64,000 nt of DNA, from the NCBI RefSeq assembly GCF_039614845.1, contig NZ_JBDIML010000003.1, forward strand, positions 248,001-312,000. Reading direction: 5' to 3'. Made by a program: the position numbers and the translations under genes. The notes under the pieces are model-generated. The model did no database searches. It saw only the letters and a list, made by a program, of their open reading frames with translations, and was not told the origin of the DNA. Shown piece by piece: positions 60,417 to 64,000 of this stretch. This DNA comes from Ornithinibacillus xuwenensis (GTDB taxonomy: Bacteria > Bacillota > Bacilli > Bacillales > Amphibacillaceae). Position 1 is the stretch's first letter. The number at the start of each line of letters is the position of its first letter.

Positions 60417-61152
60417 GGCTATCTTCCTTTGTTAATTGGATGTATAAATCATCCAATGTTGCACGCGGCATATCAAATTGCTCCCGTAATTCCTCTAATG
60501 TACCAAGCGCTCGAATATCTCCTTCATGCAAAATCACAAACCGATCACAATAGCGCTCCGCTGTCGCTAAAATATGAGTCGACATTAATATACCTGACCC
60601 TTTTTGCTTCATATCTTCCATTAAATTTAGATAGGATTGGATTCCTAGTGGATCTAATCCTACAAATGGCTCGTCCACAATATACAGAGGTGGTTCAATA
60701 AGAAAAGCACACATAATCATGACTTTTTGACGCATGCCCTTAGAAAAATGAACCGGAAACCATTTTAGTTTCTTCTCCATTCGAAACTCTTTCAATAAGA
60801 TCTGTAGTCTTTTTTCAAAAGTATCTTCTGGTATATTGTAAGCCATTGCTGTTAAACGCAAATGCTCATATAACGTTAGCTCATCGTAAAGAATTGGCAT
60901 CTCAGGAATATATGCCAATTGATTTCTATATTCGGATGGATTGTCACGAAATGTCTTTCCATTAATGGAAATATTGCCTTTTTTTGGTTGCATTAAACCA
61001 ATAATGTGTTTAATGGTTGTACTTTTTCCTGCTCCATTTAAACCAATTAATCCGACTATCTCCTTGGAATTCACCTCAAACGAAACACCATGGAGTACAT
61101 TTTTATGGGTATAGCCCCCAACCAAATTGTCAATGTGAAGTAACGGTTTCAC
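60409..61152 (-). CDS. ecsA: ABC transporter ATP-binding protein EcsA, 247 aa
   Basis: EcsA powers the EcsAB transporter. Walker A is GLNGAGKST (about residues 35-43), the signature loop reads FSKGMRQK in place of LSGGQ, and Walker B is LYIVDEPFVGLD. The start is GTG at 61152, 7 bases after GGGGG; an upstream GTG at 61176 covers the ribosome binding site. It heads the operon with ecsB. The divergent stretch to the right carries a candidate RNA gene and hit. Confidence 0.92.
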   Translation of the reverse strand: MKPLLHIDNLVGGYTHKNVLHGVSFEVNSKEIVGLIGLNGAGKSTTIKHIIGLMQPKKGNISINGKTFRDNPSEYRNQLAYIPEMPILYDELTLYEHLRLTAMAYNIPEDTFEKRLQILLKEFRMEKKLKWFPVHFSKGMRQKVMIMCAFLIEPPLYIVDEPFVGLDPLGIQSYLNLMEDMKQKGSGILMSTHILATAERYCDRFVILHEGDIRALGTLEELREQFDMPRATLDDLYIQLTKEDSHV

Positions 61153-61234
61153 AAGCTTTCCCCCTAATCTGCTCACTTGATAAAAATTTTATCATTATTG
61201 CCTACAAATTCCAAAGGAAACTCTCTTACGATTT

Positions 61235-61264
61235 TCGACATTTTTTTAAAAAGGAATGTATAGA
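61235..61264 (+). promoter_or_regulatory. Possible promoter of the ecsA-hit intergenic RNA
   Basis: TCGACA (61235-61240) and TATAGA (61259-61264) are 18 bases apart; -35 matches 5 of 6 consensus bases. Transcription would start near 61271, before the long closing stem. Confidence 0.45.
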
Positions 61265-61270
61265 AATGAA

Positions 61271-61600
61271 AAAATTGCTCAAAATACTAGAGAAGAGTCG
61301 AGGAAGGTTCACAGTACTACCAATTGTTAAACACAAATGAGGTGTTAGTGTTGGAAAAAGTGATGCTTCACTAAATTAAATGTGTTAAAAAAACAAATGG
61401 GGTGTCGGTGAAAAATAATCTAATGAAATAAAACTCTTTTGTTAGAAGAAATCTCAACGCCAAGGGATACTAGCAAAAAGGTTTTTTGTAAAACCTATGA
61501 GTAGCTAATGCGAAAAAACGGTAATTACAAGTCCCCACATTAGTATTATGTCCTCGGCTCTTCTTAACAGGCATCGCCCTTAAGGGCGAGCCTGTTTCTT
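61271..61600 (+). ncRNA. Candidate structured RNA between ecsA and hit
   Basis: About 330 bases with no coding frame of quality. AGAAGAGTCGAGGA (61291-61304) can pair over 14 bp (one wobble) with TCCTCGGCTCTTCT (61551-61564), closing a domain of about 270 nt. Inside are a 7-bp hairpin (AGGTTTT/AAAACCT, 61479-61496), a CTAATG/CATTAG pair (61505 and 61537 region), and a duplicated unit ACAAATGaGGTGTtaGTG at 61333-61350 and 61393-61410. A strong terminator (61566-61596) follows. It is either a stand-alone RNA or a leader of hit. I do not recognise it as tmRNA, SRP RNA, RNase P or a known riboswitch. Confidence 0.55.
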
Positions 61601-61605
61601 TGTTT
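61566..61605 (+). terminator. Strong terminator after the intergenic RNA
   Basis: AACAGGC-A-TCGCCC pairs with GGGCGA-GCCTGTT around TTAA, one bulged A, then TTTCTTTGTTTTT. It points toward hit. Confidence 0.9.
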
Positions 61606-61679
61606 TTAAATGGTTAAGACTTTACATACCTTGGTCTAACTCATTACAATATAAGAAAACTGTTAGGAGTTGACTATGA

Positions 61680-62108
61680 ATGGCGCATGAGAATTGTATT
61701 TTCTGCAAAATAATAGCTGGAGAAATTCCATCAGCGAAAGTATATGAAGATGAAGATGTCTATGCATTCTTAGATATTAGTCAGGTAACAAAGGGTCATA
61801 CGTTAGTAATTCCCAAAACTCATACAAAGAATATTTATGAAACGCCAAGTGAAGTTGCTAGCTCCCTCTTTGCACGGGTACCTAAAATAGCCAATGCAAT
61901 TAAGGCTGCTTTTCAACCGAGTGGAATGAATTTGTTAAACAATAATGAGCCTGCAGCTGATCAATCTGTGTTTCATTTACATATTCATTTAATACCTCGG
62001 TATGGTGAGGGTGATGGATATTCTGCTAATTGGACAGTCCATTCGGAGAGTTACCAGCAAGAAGAATTACAGCAAATAGCAAATAACATAGGTAAGGAAA
62101 TTAAATAA
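61680..62108 (+). CDS. hit: HIT-family nucleotide hydrolase, 142 aa
   Basis: The histidine triad HLHIHLIPR (about residues 98-106) and the N-terminal CIFCKIIAGEIPSAKVYEDEDVYAFLD are those of Hit/HinT-type proteins, which hydrolyse nucleoside phosphoramidates or adenylated molecules. The two cysteines CxxC could bind zinc. GGAG lies 10 bases before the ATG at 61680; an overlapping out-of-frame ATG at 61676 is closer to the site. The gene follows a terminator and is divergent from ecsA, as in B. subtilis. Confidence 0.92.
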   Translation: MAHENCIFCKIIAGEIPSAKVYEDEDVYAFLDISQVTKGHTLVIPKTHTKNIYETPSEVASSLFARVPKIANAIKAAFQPSGMNLLNNNEPAADQSVFHLHIHLIPRYGEGDGYSANWTVHSESYQQEELQQIANNIGKEIK

Positions 62109-62159
62109 TCCAAAAATAGAAAACACTTCAAAATACTGCTTTTTATTTATTTTGATATT

Positions 62160-62168
62160 TGTTATACT
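62160..62168 (+). promoter_or_regulatory. trpP promoter (extended -10)
   Basis: TGT-TATACT (62160-62168) is an extended -10; the -35 region is poor (TTTTTA 17 bases upstream). Transcripts would begin near 62175 and include the TRAP site. Confidence 0.5.
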
Positions 62169-62194
62169 AATAGTAAGTTTCTGCAACTGACAAC

Positions 62195-62249
62195 GAGTGT
62201 ACAGTTGAGGAACTAAAAAATAGAGCTGAGTTAGCTTAGTTGAGGAGAG
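62195..62249 (+). promoter_or_regulatory. TRAP binding site over the trpP ribosome binding site
   Basis: Six (G/T)AG triplets occur in a row at 62223, 62228, 62232, 62237, 62242 and 62247, separated by 2, 1, 2, 2 and 2 bases; further GAGs lie at 62195 and 62207. The last two triplets are the ribosome binding site (GAGGAG) of trpP. TRAP bound with tryptophan would block translation, as shown for trpP in B. subtilis. Confidence 0.8.
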
Positions 62250-62255
62250 ATACAA

Positions 62256-62771
62256 ATGAATACAAGGGTACTAGTCATTTTATCACTATTAGTGGGGATT
62301 GGCGCAGCATTACATTTTGTAATGCCATCGATTTACGGTGTCACGCCTGACATGATGTTAGCGATGATGTTCTTAGGAATAATGTTATTTCCTAAGTTCC
62401 AATATGTAGTAGTTTTAGCTATTACGACAGGTGTTTTATCAGCTTTAACAACACAGGCACCAGGTGGACAAATTGCAAACATGGTTGAAAAGCCGATTAC
62501 AGCAATCGTGTTTTTTGCATTATTTTTGCTTATAAAAGACAGAGCGAATATAAGATTTAGTGCACCGATTTTAACTGCAATTGGTACATTGATCAGTGGA
62601 TCAATTTTCCTTGGATTGGCACTTTACGTCATTGGCTTGATGGAGGGTGCATTCTTACTAGCATTTGCTACAGCGGTATTACCTGCTGCTGGATTAAATA
62701 CGGTACTAATGATTATCATTTATCCAGTTGTACAGCAAATTTTGCGACGATCCAAACCAATTACAGTCTAA
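62256..62771 (+). CDS. trpP: Tryptophan transporter TrpP (YhaG), 171 aa
   Basis: A small protein of about five membrane segments, starting VLVILSLLVGIGAALHFVMPSIYGVTPDMMLAMMFLGIMLFPKFQYV, matching TrpP/YhaG, the tryptophan uptake protein of bacilli. GAGGAG precedes the ATG by 6-7 bases and lies inside the TRAP triplet array, so tryptophan-loaded TRAP should repress translation. Its own terminator follows. The neighbours hit and yhaH are as in B. subtilis. Confidence 0.92.
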   Translation: MNTRVLVILSLLVGIGAALHFVMPSIYGVTPDMMLAMMFLGIMLFPKFQYVVVLAITTGVLSALTTQAPGGQIANMVEKPITAIVFFALFLLIKDRANIRFSAPILTAIGTLISGSIFLGLALYVIGLMEGAFLLAFATAVLPAAGLNTVLMIIIYPVVQQILRRSKPITV

Positions 62772-62782
62772 TAACGATAGTT

Positions 62783-62822
62783 AAATCCTCTGGCGTTTTG
62801 TAATGTCAGAGGATTTTTTAAA
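62783..62822 (+). terminator. Terminator of trpP
   Basis: AAATCCTCTG and CAGAGGATTT pair around 14 bases and are followed by a T run. Confidence 0.75.
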
Positions 62823-62915
62823 ATACATATCGTTAATGCTAATCCATTTTTTCTGTAGGTATACGTATTATCTAACATAAAAAGAGAAAAATATAGTAAG
62901 TGGGAAAGGAGCGGA

Positions 62916-63296
62916 ATGATTATGGCAAGAGGTAAATCATTAATTTTTGGTATTATGGTTGGAAGTGTAGTTGGTGCTACTGCAACATTATTAAGTACTC
63001 CGGCTTCTGGGAAGCAATTAAGAGGTAAGGTGAAATCCCAAAGCTTGGAATGGAAGGAACTATTGCTAAGTCTTAAACTAGATGGCTTACGTTTGAAAAG
63101 ACAAATCGCCGCAACATCGAAAGAAGGTGTCGGCTTAATAAAAGATTTAACGCAAGAAATGAAAAACTCTGTAACAGAGTGGAAGCAATCAGTCGAGCCA
63201 CACCAACAAAATATTCATCAATACTTAGAGCAAATTGAGACAAGCCTAAAGGATTTAGAAGAAAAAGTTAATTCCAGTAACAAGAAAAATGCATAA
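62916..63296 (+). CDS. yhaH: YhaH-like YtxH-domain protein, 126 aa
   Basis: A short N-terminal glycine-rich membrane segment with the YtxH signature (KSLIFGIMVGSVVGATATLLSTPASGKQLRGKVKS) is followed by a long amphipathic helical tail, typical of YtxH/YhaH proteins. Function is unknown; YtxH-type proteins are often stress-induced. The start may be the ATG at 62916 (AAGGAG 4-5 bases away) or at 62922 (10 bases away). It has its own terminator. Confidence 0.82.
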   Translation: MIMARGKSLIFGIMVGSVVGATATLLSTPASGKQLRGKVKSQSLEWKELLLSLKLDGLRLKRQIAATSKEGVGLIKDLTQEMKNSVTEWKQSVEPHQQNIHQYLEQIETSLKDLEEKVNSSNKKNA

Positions 63297-63308
63297 TGAA
63301 GGACCCTG

Positions 63309-63338
63309 CCAGCACAATAACAGTGCTGGTTTTATTTA
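63309..63338 (+). terminator. Terminator of yhaH
   Basis: CCAGCAC and GTGCTGG pair around a 7-base loop and are followed by TTTTATTT. Confidence 0.8.
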
Positions 63339-63403
63339 TTTTGATGACTATCCTTGTTTATTTAACTTTTTAAGTTACTGATCCCTAACTTTCAAACAAC
63401 AAA

Positions 63404-63433
63404 AAACCTGTAAACTTTAAAGTTTACAGGTTT
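63404..63433 (-). terminator. Terminator of the glycine-betaine binding protein gene
   Basis: AAACCTGTAAACTTT and AAAGTTTACAGGTTT form a perfect 15-bp palindrome; on the minus strand it runs into TTTTTTG just after the stop codon at 63441. Confidence 0.85.
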
Positions 63434-63440
63434 CATAGTG

Positions 63441-64000
63441 TTACTCGATACCTTCAGTCCACTCTGATACTTTTTCTTGATTATCTTCAACCCAGTTAGC
63501 TGCAGCTTCTTCTGCATCTGCACCTTCTGAGATTTCAAGCATTACAGACTCAATGTCTTCTGTAGTCCAATTGAAGTTATCAAGTACTTGATATGCTTCT
63601 GGCATATCCTCTTCTAATCCTTCGCGAGCCATTGTTTCGATTTTCTCAGCTCCACCAAATGTACCATTTGGATCTTCTAAATATTTAAGGTCATATTTTG
63701 CAAATTTCCAGTGTGGAGACCAACCAGTAACAATAATTTCCTCTTCATTATCATAAGCTTCACCTAAAGCAGTTGCCATTGCACCACTTGAAGAAGTAAC
63801 AACTTCCCAATCAGCAAGATTATCATATTCTTCTAAAGCATCCTCTGCGGAACCAACTACACCAGAACCAGGTTCAATACCTGTAATCTTCATGTCCGCT
63901 TCATCTGTTAAATCAGCAATAGAATTAACATCCATATAAGACGGTACAACTAGACCAATTTTAGCTCCTTCTAGGTTTGGTCCAAGCTCAACCATTTGAT
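63441..64000 (-). CDS. opuAC: Glycine betaine ABC transporter binding protein (OpuAC-like), partial
   Basis: The C-terminal part of a quaternary-ammonium binding protein, cut by the end of the window. The open frame continues unbroken past the ATG at 63995, so that ATG is internal. The segment GWSPHWKFAKYDLKYLEDPNGTFG (about 100 residues from the internal Met) with its Trp/His residues is typical of OpuAC and related periplasmic type binding proteins, which cage betaine with tryptophans. The C-terminus NWVEDNQEKVSEWTEGIE is family standard. Other osmoprotectant transporters of this fold (OpuCC, GbuC) are possible. Confidence 0.87.
   Translation of the reverse strand, partial: QMVELGPNLEGAKIGLVVPSYMDVNSIADLTDEADMKITGIEPGSGVVGSAEDALEEYDNLADWEVVTSSSGAMATALGEAYDNEEEIIVTGWSPHWKFAKYDLKYLEDPNGTFGGAEKIETMAREGLEEDMPEAYQVLDNFNWTTEDIESVMLEISEGADAEEAAANWVEDNQEKVSEWTEGIE

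Noticed and set aside
61271..61600. Identification of the ecsA-hit RNA as SRP RNA, RNase P RNA, tmRNA or 6S RNA
   Set aside because: None of the conserved motifs of SRP helix 8, RNase P P4, or the tmRNA 3' CCA region were found, and I could not match 6S by eye, so no name is given.

Overview
The window is chromosomal DNA from an endospore-forming, low-G+C member of the Bacillaceae. Its gene content and order look most like an Oceanobacillus, Virgibacillus or Ornithinibacillus type genome; this placement rests on recognised protein families and B. subtilis-like gene neighbourhoods, not on a database search. Spore genes (a complete gerP operon and Gly/Tyr-rich coat-like proteins), ComK and Med, the Ecs transporter, LiaFSR and a coproporphyrin-type hem operon all fit. 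I saw no rRNA, tRNA, CRISPR array, insertion sequence or prophage.

Layout. 0-3 kb: a coat-like protein, an acetyltransferase, a ZIP metal transporter and an unusual small secretory-phospholipase-A2-like protein. 3-10 kb: trpS behind a T-box leader, yjbA, the fatty-acid initiation/elongation pair fabH-fabF behind a probable FapR operator, med and a yjaV-like gene. 10-17 kb: a second coat-like protein, uppP, then a yitW-yitV / yitU / yitT / yitS block with several small genes. 17-26 kb: a large beta-propeller secreted protein, small metabolic and stress genes (SDR, two Nudix hydrolases, acetyltransferase, PfkB sugar kinase) and a membrane-anchored GH13 protein whose catalytic residues are all replaced. 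26-30 kb: rocD and gerPABCDEF. 30-39 kb: addBA, a yhjE-like gene, a yhjD-like gene with a LexA-type box, and comK. 39-52 kb: dus, yobU/yobV-like genes, lplJ, yhfI, yhfH, pepF, hemEHY and hmoB. 52-64 kb: a thiol-oxidase pair, an MFS transporter coupled to liaFSR, PAP2, an M20 amidohydrolase, ecsAB, a candidate structured RNA, hit, trpP with a TRAP site, yhaH, and the 3' part of a glycine-betaine binding protein cut by the window end.

Regulation visible in sequence: tryptophan supply is controlled twice by different RNA mechanisms, a tRNA-sensing T-box for trpS and a (G/T)AG-repeat TRAP site over the trpP ribosome binding site. Rho-independent terminators separate most units, and several lie over the stop codons of convergent genes.

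The least explained signals are three intergenic clusters of 8-bp words (TATCAGCG or ATTCGGCG) that recur every 19-21 bp, close to two DNA helical turns; a roughly 300-nt RNA candidate between ecsA and hit with a 14-bp closing stem and an internal duplicated motif; the GH13 pseudoenzyme; and the six-cysteine phospholipase-like protein.
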